DNA of 64,000 nt, taken from assembly GCA_964035575.1 (NCBI GenBank), contig OZ037838.1, positions 868,001 through 932,000 on the forward strand, read 5' to 3'. Below, in pieces: positions 9,921 to 20,575 of this stretch (position 1 is its first letter; every line of letters starts with the position of its first letter). A program made the translations under genes and the position numbers. Below the pieces are notes generated by a model, which was given only the letters and a program-made list of their open reading frames with translations, made no database searches and had not been told where the DNA came from. The DNA comes from Rhynchopus sp. YZ270_cl-10 (Eukaryota > Euglenozoa > Diplonemea > Diplonemida > Diplonemidae).

Positions 9921-10753
9921 GGCATACTGTGCAGGCGAGCCGTTTTTAGGCGAGTTTTTCGTTTTCCTGATTTTCAGGAAAAACTCGCCAAAAACTCGCC
10001 CTACTCGCCCATTACTCGCCAAAACTCGCCAAAAACTCGCCAAAACTCGCCTAAACTCGCCAAAAACTCGCCTAAACTCGCCTAAACTCGCCCCAATTTG
10101 GGTGCAAATCCTGGTGCACATACGCACCTTGGGGGTGAAAATGTGCACCAGGATGTGAAAATGGAGGGCGGGGGTGACTGATGACAACATGCCACTCGAA
10201 AACACACAAAAAAATTGAAATTGTGTCACTTGTACGTCTAAAGGCAACCATGTCACGGCAGTGGCTGACAGGCATGTATGTAAACATTTGCTCCAGGGGA
10301 AGATCCAGGCGTGCCATAGATCCCGGGGGACAAGACGTGCTACAATCCGGAGGATGACGAAGACATGAGCCGGGGCTACACTCGCTATACAACAATGTCC
10401 TCGCCATGCCGGTAAATGGCAACCCTGCAGGCCACCCCTTGGCGGTACTCCCCCACGACTACATCGCACCCATCTGTGCAAGCTTCATGGATCCGCAGAA
10501 GCTACAGCTGGACTGGTGGTACTGGTTGTGGAAGCCTACAAAGCAAACTGTAGAGGTCTTGTTCAAGTGGAACGAAAAAAATTTTCTCTTCAAAACTCAA
10601 ATTTCCCTCATATTTTCGTGTGTACACTTTTCCCAAGGTAAAATCCCTACCAAAAAAAAAAACTCGCCAAAACTCGCCCCCCAAAAATAGGCGAGTTTTA
10701 GGCGAGTTTTTGGCGAGTAGGCGAGTTTTTTTTACTCGCCCGCACAGTATGCC
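9921..10753. mobile_element. 833-bp element with CTCGCC subterminal arrays, TA-flanked
   Basis: The inverted ends read GGCATACTGTGC plus GGCGAG, with TA outside both (9919-9920, 10754-10755) and C-runs/G-runs beyond that. The subterminal zones (about 9958-10093 and 10664-10738) are crowded with CTCGCC words spaced by A-runs, in opposite orientation at the two ends. Such arrays resemble transposase-binding subterminal repeats. A central unique stretch (about 10150-10560) has short coding-like frames that I cannot identify. Confidence 0.8.
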
Positions 10754-10959
10754 TAGGGGGGTCCACGTAGAAGGAATTCCTTAAGGATTTGCTGTCCAAA
10801 ACCATTTTTTTGAAATTTAGGTGAAGAAATCCACTAAAAAGGTCGTACCTGGGCGCAAATCGCCCTGGGGATCACCCAAATATCCCAATAAACCACCTGA
10901 CAACCTCTACAGAGACTTTCCCGACTAAAAAAAATTGATTTTTTTGTGAAAAACCCCTC

Positions 10960-11575
10960 AAAATACCGTCACGCTCGCGTCACACTTTGTGGCAAAATGC
11001 AACACTTGACAAAAAAATTCTCCGATCATATAAAACTCCATCTAAAGACCCGAAAAACACCTCGGTCCACCTCCTCTGGGTTCCCGAGGTGGTAATATAT
11101 AGTTTTACAGCTTTTTGGGGGTCCTGTGTGGGTCCCAGATGCATTTTTCAGTGTGCGTGTGTGCCTCGAAAGCTTAAACATAGCCCCTCCTTCAAACATA
11201 GCCCGTCCTGAAAACCCCAAAAAAAGTAATATGACAGTCGTCATAGTGTCAAAATACCCCAGGAAATGACTCCCAGACCTCATGTGGGGTGAAAAATAGC
11301 ATTTGGGACACTCGGTAGGCTTTTTTGGGCCATGAAATGGCATGCAACGGGTATGAGCCGGCTATGCAACACTTTGCAACACTTACTCCCGGCTAAAAAC
11401 GGTTAGAAAACACGATTTTTTCATCAAAAAAAACTGATGTAAATTCAAAACACCCAAAAACCACCTCAGCCCACCTCCGCTGGGGTCCCGAGGTGGAAAT
11501 GTGTGGTTTTTGCAGCTTTTTGGGGTCCTTGGGTGTATTTTTGGGGATGTGTATGTGTCTGCAACGCTTAAACTA
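10960..11575 (+). repeat. degenerate tandem repeat, unit about 400 bp
   Basis: The block at about 11036-11175 (CCACCTCctCTGGGtTCCCGAGGTGG, CAGCTTTTTGGGG, CTTAAAC) is repeated in diverged form at about 11436-11570. Preceding TTTGCAACACTT-type words also repeat. No gene is seen in 10756-11815. Confidence 0.6.
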
Positions 11576-11830
11576 CCCGTATACCCCCCTTTTTGACATT
11601 TTCGCACTCTAAAGCCCAAAAAGTCAGAAAAAAATAAAAATTGGTGCTCAGAAGTGCATTTTTCGTAATTTTGGGTGGTTTTCGGGTGGTTTCGGGGGGG
11701 TTTTGGGTGGTTTTGAGTGTTTTTTCGGGGGTTTTCTTCAAAAAAAGCGGTTTTGGACAGCAAAAACGGCCGGACGGACCCCCCTAACCCCCCCCCCCCC
11801 CCCTTTTTTCGGTACAGCCGGTCATGCACC

Positions 11831-11868
11831 GAGGTACACTGTCCACGAGAGGGCTTTGTATTTCAACT
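11831..11868 (+). repeat. dispersed repeat family F copy
   Basis: GAGGTACACTGTCCACGAGA then GGGCTTTGTATTTCAAC. It is preceded by AGCCGGTCAT, as is the copy at 38017, so the true unit is about 55 bp. Confidence 0.75.
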
Positions 11869-11969
11869 CTACTTCCCCCCCCCCTCCCCCTTTCTCCTTC
11901 ATCAATTCTACCCAAAGGGGACCTTACGTTCAGATTTTTCTTCTTGTTCCCTCCTCCTCCTCCACAACG

Positions 11970-12093
11970 GGACCCAGTGACAAGTGACAAGTGAAATGAC
12001 AAATAAATCACTTGTCATGACAAGTGACTTTTTTGAGTGACAAGTGACAAGTGAAATGACATGTGATTTCACTTGTCACTTGTCACTGGGTCC
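11970..12093. mobile_element. 124-bp hairpin MITE with 28-bp perfect inverted repeats
   Basis: GGACCCAGTGACAAGTGACA and the next 8 bases are matched exactly in reverse at 12066-12093. The spacer also contains TGACAAG words. It lies about 85 bp upstream of the next gene's ATG, so it may contribute to its promoter or 5' UTR. No clean target duplication is visible. A related CTTGTCATG palindrome is at about 54321. Confidence 0.75.
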
Positions 12094-12177
12094 GTCGTGT
12101 CCTCCTCATCATCCTTTCCATTTGACACAGAAAAGGGGATTTTTTTCTCCCCTCCCTCCGAGAAGGACACACTAACA

Positions 12178-14370
12178 ATGGCAGCGAGGCGCACCGTGGA
12201 GGTACTAGAGAAGCTAGTGTCATCGACCGCATACCTGAAGGTCAAGGCGGACCATCAATTGCTGCTGTACACAGCAATGAGGGTATCCACGCTGACCAGG
12301 CCGGCCTCTAGGGAGCTGCGCAACCTCATTACGGAGCACGAAGTGCACATTCGCGACCTCGACAGAACGCTTGAGGGGTACAAATTTGAACTCATTGAGC
12401 ACTACGTGTACGCCGATAGTGTCAGGGTATGTTGCCTTACCGGGGGGGGGGTGTAAAATTGTCGTTTTTTTCTTTTAGTAAACACGTAGTATTTGACAAA
12501 ATGCTCGAGACCCTCGTGAAAAGTCGCGCGTTCGGCGTATCCACCTCCCCGCTTGTTTTCCCCCTCTCTTTCCCCCCTGTGCTCCACAACATTTTCTGTA
12601 CTTCAGGAAAAACACATTCAAACCGTAAATCTGCGTATTTCACGTATGGCAAATGATAATTTATTATGAGATCTCATAATAAATTATGAGATCATTATGC
12701 GCTATTATGCGCGCTCATAATAATCGCATAATGCATAATAGCGCATAATAGCACATAATAGCACATAATAGCGCATAATGATTATGCGCTATTATGTGCT
12801 CATTATGTGCTCATTATGTGCCCTACCCCAATGCCCCAAACCAGAAAATACCACCCTCAGATGTCCAAAAATCCATCTGCGCCCGGTTTTGAGCAGTTTT
12901 GAGCCTCAAGAAGCCCCGTATCTGCTTTTTTCAAAAATGTACATACAACTTGTACCTGCCCACCCCTCGTAGATAGAGCAACTCACACATCCATCACGCC
13001 TCAGTGTGAGCCAGGGGCCAGAAAAGCCCCCAAAGCCACATATTTTCACCCCAGAACCTATCCCGAGGGGTACCCAGGCGGTTTCGGGGTGTTTAGAGGG
13101 ACTTGGTGGAACTTAGAACCATGTTTCAAAAAGTGTCAAGCACCTGGTACCAAAGGTTTTCCCACCCAAGGTATCTTAAGCCGTCAAAAAACGTGAAGTA
13201 GGTAATAAATCAAAGAAACCCCCCTGAAGTCAATAAAAACCACACCATAGGCCCATTTGTACCCCAAAAATCGAATTCCGCCCGGTTTTGGGCACTTTTG
13301 ACCACTTCTGAGCGACTTTTTTTGGGTGGGGGGGTGGGGGGTACGGCACATAATGAGCGCATAACGCCGCATAATTGGCGCATAATAGCGCATAATAGCA
13401 CATAATAGCACATAATAGCACATAATAGCGCATAATATCACATGTATTATGAGATCTCATAATAGCGCATAATATATTATCATTTGCCATACGTGGTATT
13501 TACCGTTATCAAGTCGAAAAGAAAAGAAAGAAAAAAATGTGGAAGCGAACAACAAACAACCTAAATTTTTCCTCTTCCCGTTTTTATCCTTTTGAGCAAC
13601 AAGCAAAGAGTAACGAGTCTCTCGAGCATTTTTCTTGTTGTTGTAAAAGTTGTGTAAAAGAGTGTGTTGCAGACATTATGTCAGTGTAGTGCCTCATCCT
13701 GTGCTCTGCTGGCAGAATACTGCCCCTGATCACCCCAGATTTCAGATTTTTTTTTTTTTGCAACTGACACACTGGAGAGGCCCTGGCCAAACATGGAGTG
13801 TTAGGGGAAATATATTCGTCGCACAGATAGATCAGAGACCCCACCCGATATGTTTTTCATTGTGGAAGCGTGCAATGCAACAAACGGTCGAGATCTCATC
13901 AAGCGAAACGGATATTTTTTTTCTCCCCCCCCACGGTGGAGTCTGACCAGCTTGGATTGAGTACAATCCGGACTCGACTCAGGATCCGGCCAGACGGACT
14001 CAGGGGTCCGCCCGACCGGCCCCCAGACCACGAAAAAGTACCACGCTCTAGCCCTCTGTTTGTGGGGTAGTAGGCGTCCAAAAAAGGAGTGTAAAAAAAA
14101 GTAGTTAAAATGTATTGTAAAAAAAGGGGGGGGTAAAATTTTTTTTCTCCACCTACGTGGGGAAAAATTTCCACACATTGGGTCCATATTCTGCGCAAGA
14201 ATTACCCCTTATTGGTTATCAGACACACACAACCCACCCACCCTTTCCCACAGGAGAAGAGGAAGAACAAGAGACGCAGAGGCAAAAACAAAGACAAAGA
14301 CAGTGACAAAGATAAAGACAAAAGCAAAGACAAAGCAAAGCGGTCTAAAGCACTAGCATCAGCAGCATGA
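12178..14370 (+). CDS. unknown small protein with Lys-rich tail, intron-split and interrupted by a MITE
   Basis: Exon 1 is 12178-12426 (83 codons from ATG, ending at AGG before GTATGT, phase 0). It encodes a helical, charged segment (KVKADHQLLLYTAM; LDRTLEGYKFELIEHYVY). A second phase-0 exon after TACTTCAG starts at 12607 (EKHIQT...). A terminal phase-0 exon after CCCACAG is 14254-14370: 38 codons, extremely Lys/Asp-rich, then TGA. Exon 2 could splice at 12625 (GTAAAT) to the terminal exon, placing the 855-bp MITE inside an intron. If exon 2 is instead read on, it enters the MITE inverted repeat and stops at 12667-12669. I do not recognise the family. The exon 1 reading is sure; the exon joins are inferred. 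Confidence 0.5.
12641..13495. mobile_element. 855-bp MITE with CGCATAATAGC arrays and 6-bp GTATTT duplication
   Basis: The inverted ends are CACGTATGGCAAATGATAAT (left) and its reverse complement (right), flanked by direct GTATTT at 12635-12640 and 13496-13501. The subterminal zones (12660-12828, 13347-13480) are dense in GCATAATAGC-type words and TTATGAGATCTCATAA palindromes. The centre has no gene. The target duplication differs from the TA of the other elements, so this is probably a different superfamily. It sits just inside or next to exon 2 of the 12178 gene. Confidence 0.8.
13502..14165. other. intronic or intergenic, no gene seen
   Basis: Lies between the MITE and the terminal exon of the 12178 gene, so it is likely intron sequence. 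A/T runs and a CCGGCC-rich patch near 13985-14030 are the only features. Confidence 0.35.
14170..14230 (+). repeat. dispersed repeat family I, copy 1
   Basis: CACACATTGGGTCCATATTC then TGCGCAAGAATTACCCC and GGTTATCAGACACACA. It recurs at 51574-51632 and, inverted, at about 63265-63335. Here it ends about 20 bp before the acceptor of the terminal exon at 14254. Confidence 0.8.
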
Positions 14371-14725
14371 TTGAGGTTGATGTTCTCAGACCGCCCCCTT
14401 ATAACGAAAACGCTTAGAGGGGCTTGGAGTCGTCTGACAAAAGCTGTTTCTGTTTTTTCTCTCTTTTTTTTTTTTTGAGCGGAAAGTGCCACGTCGTTTA
14501 GCCACCCAACCGTGCTCCGCAACAGGTGAGATTAGTGTTGAAGCGTCAACGCATCAAACAACTACAAGAAGGGGGGGTGAGGGAACGACACGTGACACTT
14601 TTTTGCCAGTATCTGTATGACTATCCAGCTTTCAATTAATGGCAAATGTGTTTTTGTTCAAAACGCAGACGCCACTCTGCTTCTTCTTTTGCACATTACA
14701 GTACTCCAAAAAGAAAAAGGAAATA

Positions 14726-14830
14726 CAGTCATCCAACAAAGGTTGGTGGGGGGGTAAAAACCCACCAAATTTTTTCGAGCCCCCAAATCCACCAATATTT
14801 TTACCCCCACCAACCTTTGTTGGATGACCG
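14726..14830. mobile_element. 105-bp foldback MITE, TA-flanked
   Basis: TCATCCAACAAAGGTTGGTG and following Gs are inverted at the other end. The ends read C-A/G-GTCATCC with TA outside both (14724-14725, 14831-14832). Nearly the whole element is a hairpin with a short loop. Confidence 0.8.
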
Positions 14831-14881
14831 TAGTGGAGTTCATCCTCGGGTGTCTACACTAAATACAACCATGTTTTCAAG
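14831..14881 (+). repeat. dispersed repeat family C, copy 4
   Basis: TAGTGGAGTTCATCCTCGGG to CATGTTTTCAA. Its first TA is also the flank of the 14726-14830 MITE. Confidence 0.8.
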
Positions 14882-15270
14882 AGGAAAAAAAAAAAACTTG
14901 GTGTTCAAGTAGGTTTGAGGATTTTGAGAGTGATTTGGCGTCCTTTTTTTTCCCCAAACATTTTTTGGTACTGTACGACTTAGAGTTAATTTCGCGTTAA
15001 CGTCTCCCACTTTTCTCTGAACCGCCAGGGGGGGGTAAAAAAAAATGGCGCTCGAACCTGCGGAGTTCGCGAAAAGAATAGAATCATGATGGTTTTTTGA
15101 CCATCTTTCTTGGCGAAACGATTTCTGAAAAATAAAAAGACAGATTTTTTTCTTTCTTCCATCCTTCCTACAAACAACTCCCCCTCCCCCCCCAAACAAA
15201 ATAAAATAGAAAAAGGATTCTGCCACCTACTGCAAAGCGTACTCCTTCTATTTGCTCTCTTTTAAGGATC

Positions 15271-15332
15271 CTGTGAAGAAAAAACCGTGGTTGCTATCTA
15301 GTGATAGTAGTCTAAAATCAAACAAAATTTTT
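15271..15332 (+). repeat. dispersed repeat family B, copy 2
   Basis: CTGTGAAGAAAAAACCGTGG then stem GGTTGCTATC, loop TAGT, GATAGTAGTC and AAAATCAAACAAAA. The 10-bp stem is complete if G-T pairs are allowed. The rest of 14882-15810 has no recognisable gene. Confidence 0.8.
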
Positions 15333-15810
15333 CTTCCATTCTCCTACAACCTAATTACATTTCTGGTACCCCAGAAATCCAAAATACCAACGCAACAACT
15401 ACGCACTAAGTACGCAAGAAGTGCGCAATATGGGGTCGTCAGGAGCACCAAAAAAAAAAATTTTTTTTTTTTGTCAACTTCATCGAATATCTCCTCTTCC
15501 TCTGCTATCAGTTGTTGGATGCATATGGTGAAATACATTTCATCATATTCCCCTGTCTACACTCCATCGCTACCTATCCATGTGTACTGTCCCAAAGCCT
15601 TCTCTTTAAGGCGCACCCCACAGCTCTTAACAAAACATCCTTCTCAATCGTGGCTGCAATCTACAGTAAGACACCAAACATCGGGTTAAACACCCTCCTT
15701 AGAGCTTGGAAATTCCAAAAATACACCTTAGTTTTTACCCCGGTGTTTTTTTTTTTTTACCCCACCTATGTTTTTATCCGTCGCCCAGTTTTTACGTACT
15801 CGCCTACACT

Positions 15811-16916
15811 ATGCACATGCTCGAACACGTCGTCGTACGTGCCAAAATTACGAACTCCGGCTGGGGAAATGACATCATCCTGACAACAAACTTGGAGAAG
15901 CCAGCGCAGCTGATGCTGTGCGATATCGAATATGATAAGGTGACTAATCACGAGAGGCTTAGGGTCATCTTATAAACCTTTCTTTTATCTCACCGTTTGT
16001 TGTCTTACAGTCTGTAATCAAACAAAACCTTTTTTTTTAGGTGCGCCCCACAATGCTACGATACCACAATGGCATTCGCAGTATTGCACGCACCGCAGAC
16101 GTAACTGCCACGCTGGATTTACTATACGGTACATACCGATGGGGGCGGCAACCTGGTGTTGTGCACATCGCCGCAACGTTATCCTTCGACCACGCAACCA
16201 CCACCCCCACCACCCCTTTGGACAAAACCCACACCCGCTTCTCCCCCCTCCGTCACAACCTCCTCATCAACGAACACACCCCCCACAACCCCTACGATTC
16301 TTTTGCCCTAGCGGCAGCCCGCGCAGCCTCTGACGTCATCGTCACCACCGGCCGCATTCTCCGCAACGAACCACACTGCGCCGACAGCCCTCTCAGCAAT
16401 ACCCCACGCCTCGACGCCCTTCTCGCCAAATGGCGGGCATCCCTTGGCCTAGGGGACCCCGTGTTATGTGTGTTAACGTCAGGAGAGGACCTCCCGGTGG
16501 ATCATAAGGTGTTTCAACAGAAAGTAATAGTGTTTTGCCCTGAGGAGGCTGCAGCAAAGGTGGCGGTGGAGTTGCCAGACGCGGAGGTGGTGGGGAAGGA
16601 GAAGCTGGATGTGGCCGCAGTGGTGGCGGGGCTGCGGCAAATGGGGTTTCGACGTATTCTCATTGAGGCAGGTCCGAGCACCTCCTCTGGGCTGTACTCC
16701 GCAGGCCTGGTGGACCTGCTGCTTCTCACCACCATGCATCCCAATAAAAGCACCCCAAAGAGCACACTAAACCTCTACACCGGCGAGCCCTTTCACAGCC
16801 AGGACACACTCTGCCGGACGCTCCCGTACACACACGGTGCAAACCTCCTTTGTGGGAAAGACGTGCCAACCGAAGATAGCTGGTATTTCCAGGCTTTCTC
16901 TGCTACAAATGCCTAG
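15811..16916 (+). CDS. RibD_C-type reductase (riboflavin-pathway-like)
   Basis: Two exons, 15811-15939 (43 codons) and 16041-16916, join in phase 0 across a 101-bp intron (GTGACT...TTTTAG) to give about 334 residues. The C-terminal 250 residues look like a RibD C-terminal/DHFR-like domain. Visible features are the opening strand VVHIAATLSFD, the helix SFALAAARAASDVIVTTGRIL, and the signature RILIEAGPSTSSGLYSAGLVDLLL. The family reduces the pyrimidine intermediate of riboflavin synthesis with NADPH, but eukaryotic relatives exist with unknown substrates. The deaminase half of bifunctional RibD is absent. The N-terminal 85 residues are unassigned. The start ATG is the first in frame. The intron begins with dispersed repeat A. 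Confidence 0.65.
15939..15977 (+). repeat. dispersed structured repeat family A, copy 2 (at a 5' splice site)
   Basis: G|GTGACTAATCACGAGAGGCTTAGGGTCATC, read in two parts: GGTGACTAATC and GGCTTAGGGTCATC. The exon ends at 15939 and the repeat begins at that junction, so the hairpin would contain the 5' splice site. The preceding GAATATGATAAG is also shared with the copy at 47068. Confidence 0.75.
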
Positions 16917-16975
16917 GGGGGGTACAGGGGCGGGGTTGAGGTGAGGGGTTTGTGTTGGGAGTGGGAGGCGCAGCG

Positions 16976-17065
16976 CAGCTGAGAATAAGACTCGGGGGAC
17001 CCGGAACCGAGGAGGTTATTGTCAGCCGGACTGGGCCAGGGAGGACCCCAGCTTATTCTCAGCTG
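16976..17065. repeat. 14-bp perfect inverted repeat around a 62-bp spacer
   Basis: CAGCTGAGAATAAG (16976-16989) is inverted at 17052-17065. It lies just downstream of the RibD-like gene. It could be a transcript-end hairpin or a small foldback element; no target duplication is visible. Confidence 0.6.
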
Positions 17066-18765
17066 TGGGGGTGAGGGGGTTTGTTGTATTGGGGCAAGGG
17101 GTTTTACTCAGGGGGGGTAGGTCAAAGATGGAGACCTCGTAGTGAAGGTAGGACTGCATGGTGCATCGGTCAAAAAGGTACACTACTGGAGGGCTTTGTA
17201 TTTTTAGTCAATCTTTGGTCTCTCGGAGGGGTAGATGAACTGAGGAAGGTGGGGAGATGATGCAGGTGGTGCATCGTCTGTGTGGGATTCTGTGGGAGGG
17301 GAGGGGGAGGGGGGGAAAAGGGGTGGGGCGATGTACCTACGATGCTGATAGGTTGTGCCTGCTCATCTATGGCATGCTTGGGTGCAATATCAAAAGCCTT
17401 TCCGCCGAGCTGTTGGGTGGGGTGGGGAAGGCGGTTGTTGTGGGTGTATCTTTCTCCGTCGATAGACCCGGGGTTCTATCTCAACAGAGGAGACACGGCT
17501 GTGGGGTCCACGAGGAGGGGTGGAGGTGGGGCAATGTCGCAGCATAGTGCCATCTGTTGGTCAGCATACGCGAACTCATGCAACGATATGCACCACAGAT
17601 GCAATGCTTCCCTATGAGTGTTTTGTGTTCTCTCTTCCAGTGGTTGCCATCCGCGCATCACACAGGATCACATGACATACCCCCACATCGATGATTTTTT
17701 CCCCCGGACAATCAAGGTATACCTCGTTTCCCTCCGCAAGCTTCAGGGTTATTGGAGTTTTTGAGGTTTATTGAGGGTGTACTGATCCTTATAAAGCACT
17801 CGGAATTACCTTTTGTCACGACGTGCGTAATGTCATGACGAATCCATGGTGTAGATGGAGACGTTGCGCAAGGAGGACCGGCAAAGGGTGGAGGGGGGCG
17901 GAGGCTGATTTTTTCTCTTCTTCTTGTGACATTGCTTTCGGGGATGCACTTCACACTCCATGCTTGAGGTGCCCGCTCTCCTCGGATGGGCGCTTGGGAT
18001 GGGGGTTGTGGTGGACAGTCATCATTACGATGCTGCTAGGCGTATGACGTCCATCATAGTGTGTGATGTACATCTTCTGCCGTCAGCATGGAAGGCAGCC
18101 TCATCAAGCTCGGTGAGGAGACCACTGGGCTCCTTCGTCATGGTGGTCGCCTTCTCTCCTTGATGCGGCGCACCGCTACTCCGTGCTCTGTGTGTGTGCG
18201 GTCTGTGTCTGGTTGGCGCTTATGTCCACAAAGAAGAGTTTTCGATTTGGGTTGTCTTCGATCTCCCTTTCGTAGAGAGGGTGAGTCAGGGCACGTCGAA
18301 AGGATGACAGACTGTGCCAAGCTCTGTGCGATCCACATGGCACACCAGGGGGTTGGCAGTGTCTGCTTTGCTCATTCTTTTGGGGGTGTTGTGCGTTCTG
18401 TGTCTGCACTGCAGATGCATTTTACACACAACTTTCTAGTCCAGCCAACGCTTTGATCTGAGCCTTTCGAGATAAGAAGCTCTCATCCATTTGACAGACT
18501 TTCTCTTTTTTTTTGCATTTTCCTAGGTCAAAAAACGACGATGCTGTCTTCTTCCGCACTGCATCGAAGGAGGGGGAGATATGCCTGCAAAAAGAGTGGA
18601 GCGCATCCTCGGGTGTCACCACCTACACCTAACACTAAACACACAAAACCGCTTGCTGCCCCCTTTTTTCCTTCACGGAAAACGAACCTTTTTGTGTAAT
18701 CCATCCCCATCCCCAACCCCCAACCCCCATCTCCCCCCCCTTTCAGAGCTCCCCCTCTTCATTCA
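17066..18765. other. 1.7 kb without a confident gene
   Basis: G-rich in the first half. A family F copy lies at 17174-17212 (GGTACACTACTGGAGGGCTT, TGTATTTTTAG) and a degenerate family C start at about 18597 (GTGGAGCGCATCCTCGGGTG). Short frames on both strands overlap and none has a recognisable domain. A pyrimidine-rich run at 18650-18760 leads into the Gemin2 ATG. Confidence 0.45.
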
Positions 18766-20135
18766 ATGGGGAAGCGTGGTAGGGATGAGGAGACGCCTGT
18801 AGAGGTGGCGTGCCTTCCGATAGCATCAGATTCTGGTGAGAGTGACGATGAGGACGGCCCGCAGATGGACGCCTTCGCGTACATCAGGAACGTGAGAAAG
18901 GAAGCCAAGAGACTCAATGGGACAGTCGTCGCAGCGAATCGTGACGAGGTCATGCAGGCACCCATGGAAACACTTGAGACACGTGAACCTCTTATCAATG
19001 AGTATATGGTGCCAAAACGGTGCTGGCGGCAGCAGGTTGTGCAGCAGTTCATCTCGCTTCGGAAAGATTATAGAGAAAGCGTGAAGGTAGGGGTGTCCTC
19101 TGTTATGCCACCGAAGGGTCGCGTTACGCACGAATGGAAGAAGTTCACCTTTGCGGGGGAAGGGGTAGAGCCTACCCTAGGGGTGCTCCAGGCGTTGGAC
19201 CAGGTCACATTGTCGTGGCTGGTGGTGTGCCATAAGAATTGGTTGTGCAACTCGCCGAACAGTGCAGAAAATGCGCCTGCAGGGTTGACGGCGAAGAGCA
19301 GCCATCTCTACAATATGGCCTGCCAGGCAGTGGGGAAAGGGGCTGGGCGCGCAGGGTCGCTGTCGTGGATATATGCCATCCTCACTAGCATTGTCGAACC
19401 CCTCGTTCCTGCAGACCAGACGGCCCTCGCTGAGCTTCTCCAAACACTCTGTCAGTTGTGGAAGCAGGTATGCTATTTTTTTAGGTGACTTAAAAAGAGG
19501 CTTAAAGGGAAATAAGGTCGTTTTGCATAACTTTTTTTGTAGTCTTTTTTAGAGTAACCCTCGTGCATTTTTTGGAAAACGTGGTTTAGGGAACGATCAA
19601 GTACGATATGGTACGATCGTATTTCATTTCCTAACCCAACAACGATAAAGCGTAAAGGATTAGGAGAGGATGTGAGTGGTAACCGCTCTGCTAATTCTCC
19701 TGACAGTATGCAACCAAGTAGTGATTACCCAAATCTACAAAAAAAAATATAGATATAGAACGCGCGTTGACGTGCGTGGTGGGTTCTCTGACAGGTTTCT
19801 GACGGCGTGGGAACTCGCTTTTCCGCAATTTTCTGCGCAATGCCGCGCGTATGACGTGGACACAGCGTACCAACTAAACAAGAGGACGAACGGGGTTACT
19901 ATTACAGCACCCCCTTTTTTTTGCGTAGAAACCACACAATATCTCTTTTACACAGATTGAGTCTTGGGGATGGATCAGCAGATGGTCTTCGTACACCGAG
20001 AGCACAGCGGAGCACATCCCTGTGCCTGAAGGGCTGGATGCGGAAGCACTTGAAGGAGGCATTGCTGTGGTTGTCACCATTGTCCACGAGTACTTCAAGC
20101 AGTGCGACCCCGAGCTTCTCTGGGCACGCGGCTGA
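18766..20135 (+). CDS. Gemin2-like SMN-complex protein (SIP1)
   Basis: Two exons, 18766-19467 and 19956-20135, join in phase 0 across a 488-bp intron (GTATGC...ACACAG), giving 293 residues; human Gemin2 has 280. The N-terminus is basic then acidic (GKRGRDEE; DSGESDDED). Family marks are DAFAYIRNVRKEAKR, the W-R-QQVVQQFISLRKDY helix, the WKKF motif, LSWIYAILTSIVEPLVPADQ, and in exon 2 GGIAVVVTIVHEYFKQCD, matching the family's closing helix. Gemin2 binds Sm proteins and SMN during cytoplasmic snRNP assembly. The exon 2 reading is supported by its open frame and family match. It fits an intron-containing genome. Confidence 0.8.
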
Positions 20136-20575
20136 ACAGACGCACTATAGACCTCAATATTTTTAGGTCCTTTTGCTGTCATGCCTGCTGTTGCTTCCTA
20201 TGGAAAGAGGTCATCCTTGTCTGTCCTCAGACCCAAGGGATAGGCAACGTTCAGCGGAAACAAACGCTTCTGAGAAAACGGCATTCCAGCCGTTTGTGTG
20301 TTTCTCCTTTGGCGCAATCTAGCCGAGGTTTGCCGTAGGGCTGGGGGGTGAGGGGTAGTGGGGGGGAAAGGAGGGGGGGCGCGCTAGGAAAAATATAAAA
20401 GTTTTTTTTTTCGCAGTCCAAACAAAGAAATATTACCTTTGTATTTTTCTCCACCTCCATCACCTCCATCACCTCCCTCCCACCAACAACAACCAGGAAC
20501 GAAAAAAACGCAAACCTAACACACGAGAAGAGACGCGCCTCCCCAACACACCACACACACCCCCCTCCCCACCCG
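20136..20575. other. intergenic region between Gemin2 and XPB
   Basis: Contains a G-rich run at 20340-20385, then AAATATAAAAG at about 20391 (a possible TATA-like box), and a C/A-rich leader to the XPB ATG. No other gene is seen; long open frames here on the minus strand are antisense to XPB. Confidence 0.4.

Noticed and set aside
9958-10738. CTCGCC arrays as a CRISPR-like array
   Set aside because: The units are too short, the spacers are only A-runs of a few bases, and orientation flips at the two ends of a transposable element in a eukaryotic genome.
17257-18456. Short frames in the 17-18.5 kb region as genes
   Set aside because: They overlap on both strands, have no domains or splice-supported joins, and their composition follows G-rich local sequence.
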